Origin: a virus
IMG/VR virus record: IMGVR_UViG_3300032342_000011
Location: 1-52,529 of that record
DNA length: 52,529 nt
Direction: 5' to 3' (one strand)
Of the stretch, positions 25,019 through 35,009 are shown piece by piece. The notes beneath the pieces were generated by a model, which made no database searches, was not told the origin of the DNA, and saw only the letters and a list, made by a program, of their open reading frames with translations. The stretch's first letter is position 1. Each line of letters starts with the position of its first letter. The position numbers and the translations under genes were made by a program.

Positions 25019-27984
25019 TATACATCTACCTCCGCAGTTGAAACAATAGCGACCCAATCAATTGTAGTTGCAGCGACGCCGGTTACAGCAATATTTAGCG
25101 CTCCGTTTGTTGTATCCGCAGTAATGTTTGCATCCCATGCAGCATTGTCTTCAGCAATTACTGTTTTGCTTGAAGCAACTATTGCTGTTGATGCCGCTGT
25201 TGCCGTGCGGCGTATTACCCCAACGAATCTATATCCTGCTGCTTGTGCAGCAGCAGTATTACGAGCCACCAGCAAAATATCAAAAGTCCATGCTGATGTA
25301 TTTTCCAACACTAATCGTTGTGTACCACCTGTTCCATCTAGAAACATAGTTGTTGATGTAGCATTAGTTGTTTGTGTTCTAAGAGTATAACGACCAGCTT
25401 GAGCGTCTCCATCTATTGCAAATCTTCCAGATGATTGAACAGACCCACCATAGTGTCGTGCAATAGCACGATTACCATGAGCAGAAGAATATGTTGCTGA
25501 TGCAGTGTTTGAACTTCCACCAAGAACGATAGAATCTTGTCCTGAAGCTGTTTGACCCTGACCAATTGCAACTGAATTGTTACCAGCAACCGTGCTTGCT
25601 GTCGGTGTAACTGGATTTTCATTGTAAAGTTGTAAAACTGTTCCTGCAATTGCTGCCCATTTAATGCCGGAGCCTACTGTTGAGTCAGCGGTCAAAACAA
25701 AGTTATTTGTACCAACTGCTTGTCTTATGTTATTTGTACCATTATGAACAATTAAATCTCCCTTAGTCGTGAGGGGAGACAAATTGTTAAATCCTGTTGT
25801 GTTAGTGGTACCATTTGTACCACCATTAGCAATACCGAGAATAGATGTTCCAACAGCAGCAGATTGTGAAAGATCAATAGAACCAAATGTTAGAGCGGTT
25901 CCCGCACCATTAACAACAAGCACTTGGTTTGCTGTTCCTTGAATAGAAGCAACATCTGCTGTTGCATTTCCTGTAACACCAAGAACTGAACGCGCAGAAC
26001 CTTGAGTCAAGTTTGCAAACGGCAATCTTCCAGAAACATCTGTTGTCAGTGCAACTTGGGAGAAGGTAATTGTGGTTCCATCTGTTCTCAAAACCCTATT
26101 CGCTACGGTGCCAGAAGTCCAACTCGGTACGCCAGTACTACTTGTTACAAGAGCAGAAGTATTCGCAGTAGCAATAGAAGAAAGGGTATCCGTTGCAGTT
26201 GTGTAGAGAAGTGTATTTGTTCCACCGAATGTAGATACACCAGTACCACCACGGCTTACTGCTAATTGTCCTGACCATCCCAATGTCAACGATGCTGCTC
26301 GCAAAAGCGCGGTTGTAGGAGTTCCACCTAAAGTCAAAGTAACGTTTGTATCATCTACCTTTGTAAGCGCGGCACCCGTAACTTCAGTACCTGGAATTGT
26401 ACTCCAGGCGGGTATAGTTCCATTACTCCTGAGATACGTTGCAGATGCACCAATAGTCAGGACAGAAAGTGTGTTTATAGCAGAAGCATAGAGAGTATCG
26501 CCCGTAGCATAGGATGTTAATCCAGTACCACCTCTGGTTGTTGCTATTGTTGTCGCATCCCATGTACCAGTTGTAATCGTTCCAAGAGTAGTAATTGACG
26601 TTTGTCCAACATATGCTGCATCAATATCAATCGTTGGGTTAGCAGCAATTCCATCACCATTTGATAATGATATTCTATTTGTCGTTCCAGTTATGGTTCG
26701 AGATTCCCATGTACCAGAACCTGAATGGACTGTAAGTCCATTTCCAGTACCATTCAAATCTTGCCAAGATGTGTATTCTGCGCTAGTGAAATGATAATAT
26801 TCATTAGCTGTACCACCTTGTAACCCACTAAGGTCGTTGTGATTGGAAATGCTTGCACCTTGAAAACTTAATTCAAAAGCGCTATCAACCTGAACGAAAG
26901 TTACCTGATTTCTTCTAATAATAATTCGTCCCACGAGAACAGCAAATTTTACAACATCTGGTGGTAGTGGAGGTATTAGTGCTTCTTGCGCTGTTGAAAG
27001 ACTATTGGTATTTTCTAAGCCGTAAACAACATTAACAGTTCCTTCTGCCCCGACGTAAACCCAATGATTATTGTAACGATTAGCACTTAATGCAACTAAG
27101 CCCGAAGTTGGATCATTGAACTGTGTTATATCAATTTGAGTTTGTGCTGGTACGGAAACCCAGGTAGATGGTGCTGAACGATACCAATACGTAAATGTAT
27201 CAACACCACTTGTGTCAAATGCTGCGAACACATATTGATCAATTCCTTCCCAAAAAGCACCAGAAGTAATTGCGATATTTCGCGTTCCGGTTTCACTAAT
27301 ACGTGCCCCAGAAGCATGTTGAAATGGTTGAGTCGCTTCGAATCGTTCAATAACTCCTGCTATTGAATTATCAATTTTTAATCTGGTTATGTTATTGACA
27401 GATACTTGTGTGCCACTTCTGTAAACAACTCCCAATAAGATAAATCTATTATCGTATGTTTGAGATGTCTGAGTTACTACTTGTGGTGAACCACCATTAT
27501 AATCAACGTAAATGTAATTTACCATTACATCAGTTAAACTTACTGATGCGTTTGTTGCCCAATCGAAGAAATATAGTGGTGAAAGAGTGGAGTTCGCATC
27601 GTGGATTAAACCGGTGCCACCAGTAACTGCAACCGTACCATCTCCATTTGAAGTTATTACCCCACCAGAAAATGAGCCACGACTACCAAAAAGACCGATG
27701 AAATCTTGAACTGTGTCGTAGGTCGAAGGACTTAATTTTAAGACACCAATATTATCTGCTGTTAGATCAGTAAACGAAACCGTTTGAGTCCAATCTGTAT
27801 CAAGAGCTCCCGTTTTAATATAAAGTTTTCCGTTTGTGCGAAGATATAATGAACCTAGTGCTGTTGAAACGCCTGTTATTGTAGGATCAGCAGTTGCAGC
27901 AACAACAGACGACAATGTTGATTCGTCAACAAATAGTGCGAGACCATTTTCGTCTATTGTAAATGCGGTGGTAATATCTGCCAT
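25018..27984 (-). CDS. Tail fibre with YadA-head-like repeats
   Basis: A 988-residue fibre. The N-terminus has GSLYLRTNGKLYIKTGALD, an anchor-like motif also seen in two other fibre genes here. A module of about 210 residues is shared with the 1548-residue fibre. Near residue 790 the sequence NSVAIGQGQTASGQDSIVLG matches the 14-residue head repeats of trimeric autotransporter adhesins. The C-terminal 150 residues form a separate beta domain. The gene is coupled to the one below it as TAATG. Confidence 0.8.
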   Translation of the reverse strand: MADITTAFTIDENGLALFVDESTLSSVVAATADPTITGVSTALGSLYLRTNGKLYIKTGALDTDWTQTVSFTDLTADNIGVLKLSPSTYDTVQDFIGLFGSRGSFSGGVITSNGDGTVAVTGGTGLIHDANSTLSPLYFFDWATNASVSLTDVMVNYIYVDYNGGSPQVVTQTSQTYDNRFILLGVVYRSGTQVSVNNITRLKIDNSIAGVIERFEATQPFQHASGARISETGTRNIAITSGAFWEGIDQYVFAAFDTSGVDTFTYWYRSAPSTWVSVPAQTQIDITQFNDPTSGLVALSANRYNNHWVYVGAEGTVNVVYGLENTNSLSTAQEALIPPLPPDVVKFAVLVGRIIIRRNQVTFVQVDSAFELSFQGASISNHNDLSGLQGGTANEYYHFTSAEYTSWQDLNGTGNGLTVHSGSGTWESRTITGTTNRISLSNGDGIAANPTIDIDAAYVGQTSITTLGTITTGTWDATTIATTRGGTGLTSYATGDTLYASAINTLSVLTIGASATYLRSNGTIPAWSTIPGTEVTGAALTKVDDTNVTLTLGGTPTTALLRAASLTLGWSGQLAVSRGGTGVSTFGGTNTLLYTTATDTLSSIATANTSALVTSSTGVPSWTSGTVANRVLRTDGTTITFSQVALTTDVSGRLPFANLTQGSARSVLGVTGNATADVASIQGTANQVLVVNGAGTALTFGSIDLSQSAAVGTSILGIANGGTNGTTNTTGFNNLSPLTTKGDLIVHNGTNNIRQAVGTNNFVLTADSTVGSGIKWAAIAGTVLQLYNENPVTPTASTVAGNNSVAIGQGQTASGQDSIVLGGSSNTASATYSSAHGNRAIARHYGGSVQSSGRFAIDGDAQAGRYTLRTQTTNATSTTMFLDGTGGTQRLVLENTSAWTFDILLVARNTAAAQAAGYRFVGVIRRTATAASTAIVASSKTVIAEDNAAWDANITADTTNGALNIAVTGVAATTIDWVAIVSTAEVDV
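26030..26630 (-). repeat. About 210-residue shaft module, second copy
   Basis: Counterpart of the module at about 24050-24670. At the protein level most positions are identical, with scattered conservative changes. Confidence 0.75.
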
Positions 27985-27985
27985 G

Positions 27986-28714
27986 TTATGGTCCTATTGC
28001 AGCTAGGCGTTTAATTTCATAGTCGAAAGCAACTCCAGCAGTTACAGTTAGTATCAATTGTGTTCCAACAGAAGTTACACTAAACGATAACCCAGTAATT
28101 GCACCACCTCTTGTTAATAAATTTGATGATGTAAAGTCAACTCCGTTTGCATCGTCTCTAATAGCAAATATTTCTCGAGCACGAACTCTTGAAGGAATAC
28201 CATTGCTGTTAATTCTTACGACCCATCTAGCCATATTTATTCCGACAGGAAGTGTATCAGAAATCGTTACAACACTCGTTCCTTTTATCTCTGCATTGTT
28301 TTGATAGACAAATGCATTTAGTTTGGCTGTTGCGAGTTCGAGATTATCATTTGTACCAATAATATTACCAACAGTAAGGGGACCTCCACCTGTCGGAGAA
28401 GCATAGTCTGGTGTTTCAACACCAACGGCATCCTTTCCAATAAAGGTCCGAATGTCGCCCTCTTCTGTAGCGCTACCACCAGTACCGGTAATATTTCTCC
28501 AGTCAGCACTTGTGTTTGTAAAATCTTGAAACTTTTGATACACAGCAGTGGTAATACTGGTGCCAGCATTAACAAGCCAAATTGAACCAACTGGAGCATT
28601 TTGTGCATCAGCTTGTAAATTGGGAGCAGAAGTGCCCGTTAGGATTTGGACAAACGATGATGGATCAATGTCAATCTCAAATCCTCGTTTTGCACGGTGG
28701 AAATCTATAGTCAT
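27986..28714 (-). CDS. Virion protein with fibre-type N-terminal anchor motif
   Basis: A 242-residue protein. The N-terminal FHRAKRGFEIDIDPSS, then APVGSIWLVNAG, then YQKFQDF matches the start of the 1226-residue fibre (FFRISKGLEID, then AQVGSIYLDTGG, then YVKQNAG). This is probably the domain that attaches the chain to the virion. The C-terminal half is a small beta-rich domain with GINMARWVVRINSNG and TLTVTAGVAFDYEIKRL phrases. ATG 28714 overlaps the preceding micro-frame stop as TAATG. Confidence 0.7.
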   Translation of the reverse strand: MTIDFHRAKRGFEIDIDPSSFVQILTGTSAPNLQADAQNAPVGSIWLVNAGTSITTAVYQKFQDFTNTSADWRNITGTGGSATEEGDIRTFIGKDAVGVETPDYASPTGGGPLTVGNIIGTNDNLELATAKLNAFVYQNNAEIKGTSVVTISDTLPVGINMARWVVRINSNGIPSRVRAREIFAIRDDANGVDFTSSNLLTRGGAITGLSFSVTSVGTQLILTVTAGVAFDYEIKRLAAIGP

Positions 28715-28767
28715 TATAATACCTTAGGTTGCTGGCCACTTTTTTGTAATATCGTATTCTTCGCCAT
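28714..28767 (-). other. 17-codon micro reading frame with strong ribosome-binding site, over a possible gene remnant
   Basis: ATG 28767-28765 is preceded by AAGGAG at a good distance and encodes MAKNTILQKSGQQPKVL. Both its ends overlap neighbours as TAATG. In another frame the same DNA reads DIHNGEEYDITKKWPAT followed by a stop, which resembles the YDITTGWQGTLPW ending of the DUF4376-like protein at 19348-19758. It may be a scar of a lost fibre-assembly gene whose start site persists, or a real translational link. Confidence 0.35.
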
Positions 28768-30110
28768 TATGAATATCTCCTTCTTTTTGAAATTACACTT
28801 TCGCCAGCAACTAAACCACTAGAAGGAGTACCATTACGTTTAAAGATTGATACATCTACAGTCAATACTGCTGGTCTAATGGCCACAGTATTCGCTATCC
28901 AAGTTTCTGATGCAGCAAGTGTAAATGTGCCAGGGTTTAGTGATGATACTGGTGAAACTAGACGAGCTGATCCAGTTTCCGCTCCAGCATTAACTCCTGC
29001 TCCAGATACTGTGCTATTTAAGTTTGTAAAAGTTGCCGGGGCAGCAGTATAGGTTATATCGTCATCTCCAGAACCTGATACTGCGAGCCATAGAGTAAAT
29101 GAAGTGGTCGTGCCCCAACTTGGTATTAAGTTTGGTGGGTCGGGTAAGTTGCTAGCTCCAGTAGCTGGAGTTCCAACTGCTACTCCTGTGAGATCACCAA
29201 ACCAATTTGTGATGCGATGCACGTGTGTTGCTGCTGTGGTTGCTGCACTTGTCACAAAATTGACTGTAGTTCCTCCCTCTGTTCCATCGGCTACCTTAGC
29301 AAATCCAGCAAACGTTACTGTAAAGGCAAGAGAAGCTGCTGTGTTTGTCGTACTCCACAAAGCAGTCCAACTAGTAGGTGTTGTAAAGCTTGAACCGACC
29401 ACGCCTGCAGTTCTTGCACTGATATGCATGAAGAGCAAATCACCTGCTGTAACTGTTGCTGGCATAGAAACATTATGGGTAGTCGAAGCCACCGCAAAAG
29501 CAGTAGTAGTTACAGATGATACTGTTGGGGCTGGATAGGTAGTACCAGCAGGATCATATAGCATTGGATATCGACCCTGTAATCCATTCACTATATTATC
29601 GTGCCCTCTAGAAGCGTATATTGTGGCAATCTCGGCATCAGACAAAGCACGATCATAAACTCGAACGTCCTCTATATTACCATTGACATCAAATGAATTA
29701 CCGTTATTTCCATGTCTGCCGATTAGACTGTTTAATCCTTGTGTATAGCTAATTGTAGTGGCACTGGCTGCTGTAGCCACCAAGCTTCCATCGATGTAGA
29801 TATTGTTGATATTGTTGGTATCGCTAAACGTGTATGCTAGGTGACGCCATCCAGTTCCTGCGATGAAAGTCGCTGTAGTGAGGTTTACCCACGTCACTCC
29901 GTTATAAACAAAACCGGTTACGCCATTACCAGGCGCACCACCTGGCGCATCCGCTCGTAGTCCAACGTTGTCTCCAATCGAAACGACTTGCGCACCTGAG
30001 GTGTCAGCGGCAATTAAGTTCACCCAGGCAGACAAAGTAACATCCACTGGATTTCCAAATAGTCCAGTGATAAGAACCCCTTGATTATTTGTGCCAGGAA
30101 ATGCTATCAT
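28767..30110 (-). CDS. LamG-like (concanavalin fold) virion adhesin
   Basis: A 447-residue protein. ATG 30110 overlaps the upstream fibre stop as ATGA; the open frame extends to 30146. The N-terminal 190 residues match LamG/pentraxin-type domains: VDVTLSAWVNL, then GWRHLAYTFSDTNN, then NIYIDGSLVA, then GNIEDVRVYDRALSDAEIATIY. The second half (DLLFMHISARTAG, then WTALWSTTN, then ETWIANTVAIRP) is a different beta domain seen in phage surface proteins. Carbohydrate binding is inferred. Confidence 0.78.
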   Translation of the reverse strand: MIAFPGTNNQGVLITGLFGNPVDVTLSAWVNLIAADTSGAQVVSIGDNVGLRADAPGGAPGNGVTGFVYNGVTWVNLTTATFIAGTGWRHLAYTFSDTNNINNIYIDGSLVATAASATTISYTQGLNSLIGRHGNNGNSFDVNGNIEDVRVYDRALSDAEIATIYASRGHDNIVNGLQGRYPMLYDPAGTTYPAPTVSSVTTTAFAVASTTHNVSMPATVTAGDLLFMHISARTAGVVGSSFTTPTSWTALWSTTNTAASLAFTVTFAGFAKVADGTEGGTTVNFVTSAATTAATHVHRITNWFGDLTGVAVGTPATGASNLPDPPNLIPSWGTTTSFTLWLAVSGSGDDDITYTAAPATFTNLNSTVSGAGVNAGAETGSARLVSPVSSLNPGTFTLAASETWIANTVAIRPAVLTVDVSIFKRNGTPSSGLVAGESVISKRRRYS

Positions 30111-33100
30111 GTCGTAAATTCCACAATCATTTCTAACAGATACCAATCACCAGTATGCGTATCACCTGCTTCCGTACCTCTTCGAGTCAACTCAAATTGA
30201 TAATGTGTTCCTACGCTCCAACCTAGGGATGCTAATGTAATCGTTTGGTTATCGTATTGGAAGTTCGTATTAGTTGGAATTGAAATTGTTGTCAAGTTTA
30301 GAGCCGCTGACCAAGCACCAACTACTGCGTTATCAGGAACTGATCGGTGGTAAAGTGTTGGTTGAATTGCTGTTGGTGCGCCTGGGGCTGTTCGTGCTCT
30401 ACTCTTGAAATAGAACACAACGTTTACCGCTCCTGATGGAATAGTAAACTGACCACCAACTCCTTCTTCAATCGTATCGTCAAAGTTACGAATTGTTAAG
30501 CCAGAGTTTGCAGTATCTGCTGTCGCTGGTGCAAGGGAATTAACTGCCCAGTTTGCTGTCACAGGGTTGTCGAACTGATCTGCTTGGAATGTAAATCTTT
30601 GAACGAATGCACCAGCGGTGGCAATGGTAATTGCCCCCGCTGCCGGTGTTATTGTAATACCAGAGCCAGCGGTGATGGTTTTATATTCAAGAGCAGTCGC
30701 ACCTGTATTAACGCCAAGTACTTGGCTTGCGGAACCAATTGACGTTAACCCAGTGCCGCCTCTGTTTGTTGCAATCGTCGTTGCACTCCATGTACCTGTT
30801 GAAATTGTACCAAGTGTCGTAATTGATGTTTGACCAACATATGCTGCATCAATATCAATTGATGGATTACCAGCAACACCACTACCGTTTGATACGGAAA
30901 TACGACTTGCAGTGCCCGTAATTGTACGTTGTGTCCATGTATCTCCACCAGTTCGAACTGCAAATCCAGTACTACCAAGGCCTTCGAGAGCAGCCAAATC
31001 ATTGGCAAGTACAAATGTTGGATTACCAGCAACGCCATCAGCAGTTGATATACTGATACCAGCTGCTGGTGCAACGAGTGTACGTGTTGTTGAAGTACCG
31101 GTACCTGTAATTACATATAATCCTGTTGTTGCAATTGCAGCCAATGCAGTTAGATCAGAGTCGAGCGTTTGGAAACCAGTAATTGCATGTGTATGATCAC
31201 TTCTAGACAGTGTATCAGCAATACCTGCAGCATTCGTTGTAACTGGAGTCAATGTCGTAATTGGAGCTGCAGTCGATATTGGGTCGGCCGAAGTAGCACC
31301 GTGACGAGATCCGTGAGTGGATACATCAACGCCGTCAACCAAGTTAACGTTGGTGACACTATTACCACCCATATTGAGATTACCGGACATAGCACGAGTA
31401 CCGCTAACTAACAAGTACTGTGGATGATCGTCGTTTAATAATCCGGTCAAATCTCCGTGTTTAACAACTCCTGAAATTGCGGGGGACTGGAATCCCAATC
31501 GTGGACGAATGTCAATAATTTCGACTATGTTCGGATTGCCTTCTTGAACAATAATTGCTGCAATTGGAACGTTAATATCCAAAGCCAAAAACGACGGTGG
31601 TGTTGGCAATGGAGCTGTCTCAGCAGCTAATAGTGTTGCATGTTCTGCTTGCCCGTAAACGAAATTGTAGATTTCGTTACCATCATCACCTGCCAAGTAT
31701 AGAGTGTGTTTGGTGTAGAACCCTACTGTGAGCGCGGTTAAGTTTGTTAGATCATTATATTGTGTATTGTCAGCGATTGTACTCGTATCACTGTCTGGTG
31801 TTCCAGCTGTGTGAAAATGTCGCGTGAATGAGACACTAGTTCCACCAGATGGAGTAAACGTTTGCTTAGAATAGTAATACGTACCGGAAGAAATGTCAAG
31901 TTCTAGTGGTGTTGCATCTTCTGAAACCAGACAACCGCTTCCGAAAAGAGATCCAACAGCCTTTCTCAAGAAATCATCAAGGAACGTTGCTGACTGGGTT
32001 GCAACGATCGGAATATCAGCGACAAGAGCGATATTACCACCTCGTGTTAGAACACGACCAAGAAGAATTGTCTGGACAGTATCTGGAAGACTGTTTGCAA
32101 ATTGAACAATTTGAGACTCATCAACGTAGATGTAATTTGACGTGTCGTCGTCAACAGTCAAAAGTGTCGTTATCCAAACGATTTTTTGGGCGCGCATCGT
32201 TACGCTATTGATGAGATAACCGTAACCATTAGACACAGAAACTTCTAACGGATTGATTGTGGTTGTAATCACACCACCTAACAGAGATCCTGTTGCAGAG
32301 GCCTGCTGAATCAAATCGGTAACGTTTGTAGCATTTCCTTGTTCTGCACCAAGTAATAATGAACCTATAAGAGAGAAGCCAATATTTTCTGGTTCTGTAG
32401 AGTCTGTACTAGTATATGAAAGAGAAAGTGAAGCTCCTGATGCCACGATGACTTCTTCGGGATCGGCTGATCCCGCGAAAAACCCAACTGTCCCCGCGTG
32501 TTCGATTAGGATGTTTGGCAAGTCATCTTGAATAATTTGTGCCTGGAGGTAAATCTTAGAACCTGCTCCAACATTCGGAACGTGTACCCCGAGACCAACA
32601 TCTCTGATCATCAATCCACTACTACTTACAGTAGCACCGTCTTCAATGTATAAACCTACTCCAACTTCGTCACCTGAAATTCCAATATTTTGGAATGTAA
32701 CTATAGCTCCTGTTCCTACAACACTTAAGGCACGAATAAGACCAGTACTTGGTGTTAACTCCCCAACACTGGAAAGTACATCTACCGTTGTACTTTGACC
32801 TCCCGTAGAAACTACTTGTATACCGTACTGATGAGTTGCACCACCGTGGCTATTAATGTCATGTAGATGAGCTACAGTTGGTACTGCATCACCTTCAATG
32901 TAGATGTCAGATTCATTATCTTCAAAGTGCATTCGTGACACAAGGACATGATCAACGTCTTTTATAACAACACCACGCCCACTCGTTGCTCCACTAACCA
33001 TAAAGCCTATCAATCCCGAATCATTACTCATCGTAACAACGTCATCGGCAGGGTTCGATGGTATAATGGTAGCAGTTCCTTCTGTTACTGCCGTAAGGTG

Positions 33101-33790
33101 AGTACTTGGTGGTATTACAAGAGCAGATTCAGTATAAGTTCCTGGAAAAACAATAACTGTCCAGTGATTCGACGGTATAGGTGATTGGGTAGCAACATAA
33201 TCTAATGCATCAGCAATTGAGTCATACTGATCAATACCAGGATCTTGCTGAACAAACACCGTATTTTGGAAAATTGCATCATAAGTCAACCAGTCAGTAC
33301 CTATATAAACAAATACTCTATTTGCATATGTACCACGTTTGATCAAAAGGGCATCGCCGTGCGATTCTTGATTTGTATCTTCTGTAAATATACCGGTCGG
33401 TTGGTCGTAAATGTACACATTAGGACCACCACTACCGACTATTGCAGAAAAGAGAACACGTTGACCTCCTGTAATCGATTGACCATCAATAATAATTGGA
33501 AAACTAGGAGTACCGGTTGGTACAACAGCGGCTACTCTATCAACAACTTCTGCAGGTTCGCGCCATGATGTTGATGCAGCAACATAATCTTCGGTTGCTA
33601 AAACTTCCCACTTGTCAAATCCTGAACCAGCATTCTGTTTGACGTATAGATCACCACCCGTGTCTAGATAAATTGAGCCGACTTGTGCATTAATCGTGTC
33701 GGTAGTTGATCCTGGAGGACCACCTCCACGAAGAACCTTGACAGAACGATCAATTTCAAGACCTTTTGAAATCCTAAAAAATTCAAGCAT
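30107..33790 (-). CDS. Large tail fibre / tailspike-like protein with beta-helix region
   Basis: A 1227-residue protein. The start has the anchor motif FFRISKGLEID and GSIYLDTGGDLYVK. Residues of about 180-440 show the short-strand pattern of a right-handed beta-helix (YDSIADALDYVA, then VIVFPGTYTES, then GFMVSGATSGRGVVI). A shaft with YVGQTSITTLGTISTGTWS and a GGTGLTS unit follows. The C-terminus, from FQADQFDNP to WYLLEMIVEF, is a distinct beta domain. It probably binds, and might cleave, a surface glycan, but no catalytic residues can be assigned. ATAAATA lies 25 bases upstream. Confidence 0.8.
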   Translation of the reverse strand: MLEFFRISKGLEIDRSVKVLRGGGPPGSTTDTINAQVGSIYLDTGGDLYVKQNAGSGFDKWEVLATEDYVAASTSWREPAEVVDRVAAVVPTGTPSFPIIIDGQSITGGQRVLFSAIVGSGGPNVYIYDQPTGIFTEDTNQESHGDALLIKRGTYANRVFVYIGTDWLTYDAIFQNTVFVQQDPGIDQYDSIADALDYVATQSPIPSNHWTVIVFPGTYTESALVIPPSTHLTAVTEGTATIIPSNPADDVVTMSNDSGLIGFMVSGATSGRGVVIKDVDHVLVSRMHFEDNESDIYIEGDAVPTVAHLHDINSHGGATHQYGIQVVSTGGQSTTVDVLSSVGELTPSTGLIRALSVVGTGAIVTFQNIGISGDEVGVGLYIEDGATVSSSGLMIRDVGLGVHVPNVGAGSKIYLQAQIIQDDLPNILIEHAGTVGFFAGSADPEEVIVASGASLSLSYTSTDSTEPENIGFSLIGSLLLGAEQGNATNVTDLIQQASATGSLLGGVITTTINPLEVSVSNGYGYLINSVTMRAQKIVWITTLLTVDDDTSNYIYVDESQIVQFANSLPDTVQTILLGRVLTRGGNIALVADIPIVATQSATFLDDFLRKAVGSLFGSGCLVSEDATPLELDISSGTYYYSKQTFTPSGGTSVSFTRHFHTAGTPDSDTSTIADNTQYNDLTNLTALTVGFYTKHTLYLAGDDGNEIYNFVYGQAEHATLLAAETAPLPTPPSFLALDINVPIAAIIVQEGNPNIVEIIDIRPRLGFQSPAISGVVKHGDLTGLLNDDHPQYLLVSGTRAMSGNLNMGGNSVTNVNLVDGVDVSTHGSRHGATSADPISTAAPITTLTPVTTNAAGIADTLSRSDHTHAITGFQTLDSDLTALAAIATTGLYVITGTGTSTTRTLVAPAAGISISTADGVAGNPTFVLANDLAALEGLGSTGFAVRTGGDTWTQRTITGTASRISVSNGSGVAGNPSIDIDAAYVGQTSITTLGTISTGTWSATTIATNRGGTGLTSIGSASQVLGVNTGATALEYKTITAGSGITITPAAGAITIATAGAFVQRFTFQADQFDNPVTANWAVNSLAPATADTANSGLTIRNFDDTIEEGVGGQFTIPSGAVNVVFYFKSRARTAPGAPTAIQPTLYHRSVPDNAVVGAWSAALNLTTISIPTNTNFQYDNQTITLASLGWSVGTHYQFELTRRGTEAGDTHTGDWYLLEMIVEFTT

Positions 33791-33814
33791 CTATTTGTTC
33801 CTATACGTTTTTAC

Positions 33815-33821
33815 TATTTAT
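33815..33821 (-). promoter_or_regulatory. Late-type promoter element ATAAATA
   Basis: ATAAATA on the minus strand, 25 bases before ATG 33790. It overlaps the last codon of the three-repeat protein gene and would begin the main fibre operon. Confidence 0.55.
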
Positions 33822-34975
33822 ACGGAGACGGGCTCTCGTACGAGATCAACCACAATTGGAAACGCTTCATTGTTAGTTATCTCGAGGTTAATATTCAATC
33901 CACTTGTTACTACATCAACATCTATATCAAATGATGCTCCAACTTGTGAATACATTGTAAATGAAGGACTACCGTAGTGTGTTAGCATATTGATTTGAAA
34001 TCCTTCAGTTTCATCTGTTGTATCATGAGATGCAGCAAGTAACCATTTAACTTGATGGTAACCAACGTGATTAACTTGGTCTACTATCACTGTTGTTGCT
34101 GGATCGATAATAATTCCAGTAGTAAATGCCATGTAAATGTTACATTCCACATCTTGCGCACATGGTGCTGGGGCGCAATTCGTTGTCGGTGGAGGAACGG
34201 TTGTCAGGTGATCAATTGTTACACCAATCCGTGAACCGACAACTGCTATATCATTTGGTTCATTATTTGTTACCCTTAGTGTTACTTTAGTACCTGTAAC
34301 TACTATATCAATTGTTGCATTTATTCCCATTGGACCAACAATTGCATATTCAGTTATTGTAAATTGAGCTATACCATTAACACTGTAAATTTCACGCGCT
34401 TCAATATTTCCACTTGTAAGGTCGAGTAATGTTAGTAACCATTTTTCAGCCTTATGATACCGAAAAGGAACTGTATCTACAATCAACGTTGTTCCTGTTG
34501 GAACTGTTGTATCGTGTATCTGAACGATATCAAGTGGCGCAAATCCACTTGGGATAGGAACCGTAGGTGATGCGATCCGTGGAACTGGTACTCTCGTCAA
34601 ATAAATAACAATCTCGTTTGCTTCATTATTAGTAATTTCCAACTGAAGATTCCCACCACTAATTGTAACATCAACAAGATGGCTAACACCGTTTCCTTGT
34701 GATGAATATACTGTTTGGAATGGTAATGTTCCATCTTGGTGAATTCCATACACCTCATACATTTCAACATCATTAGTATGATGATTGACAACAGCAACAA
34801 ACCACTTTGCACCTCTGTAGTCACTAACAGGAATTGTATCAACAATTACTGTTGTACTACTATTGACAATAACAACTCCTGTGATCGCTTGGAGAGCTGG
34901 TGTAACAGATAGGGTTAAATATGGTGAGATACATATTGGGGTACCGGTCGGACGTGATAATATTGGGCTGGTCAT
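33818..34975 (-). CDS. Virion protein made of three tandem repeats
   Basis: A 385-residue protein. ATG 34975 (MTSPILSRPTG) is preferred over the TTG at 35008. Three copies of a roughly 115-120-residue unit follow one another. Each has (T)TVIVD, then Y..(A/V)KW, then E..E.Y or EGFQI, then a DV.V.(G/S)..L.L.ITNNE.N.I core and a closing V.R. The third copy is preceded by a linker with CAPAPCAQDVEC. The units look like small beta sandwiches. Probably a surface-exposed structural protein, by its position beside the fibres and under a late promoter. Confidence 0.7.
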   Translation of the reverse strand: MTSPILSRPTGTPICISPYLTLSVTPALQAITGVVIVNSSTTVIVDTIPVSDYRGAKWFVAVVNHHTNDVEMYEVYGIHQDGTLPFQTVYSSQGNGVSHLVDVTISGGNLQLEITNNEANEIVIYLTRVPVPRIASPTVPIPSGFAPLDIVQIHDTTVPTGTTLIVDTVPFRYHKAEKWLLTLLDLTSGNIEAREIYSVNGIAQFTITEYAIVGPMGINATIDIVVTGTKVTLRVTNNEPNDIAVVGSRIGVTIDHLTTVPPPTTNCAPAPCAQDVECNIYMAFTTGIIIDPATTVIVDQVNHVGYHQVKWLLAASHDTTDETEGFQINMLTHYGSPSFTMYSQVGASFDIDVDVVTSGLNINLEITNNEAFPIVVDLVREPVSV

Positions 34976-35009
34976 TAATCTGTGTTTCCGAGTAAGTGGA
35001 ACTATCAAC

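Noticed and set aside
29104-29538. Plus-strand frame of 144 codons opposite the LamG-like gene
   Set aside because: Antisense shadow of an Ala/Thr-rich coding region, without promoter or ribosome-binding site.
20372-33790. Direct repeats that could suggest a CRISPR array
   Set aside because: The repeats are in frame, irregularly spaced, diverged and inside fibre genes; there are no uniform spacers or cas genes.
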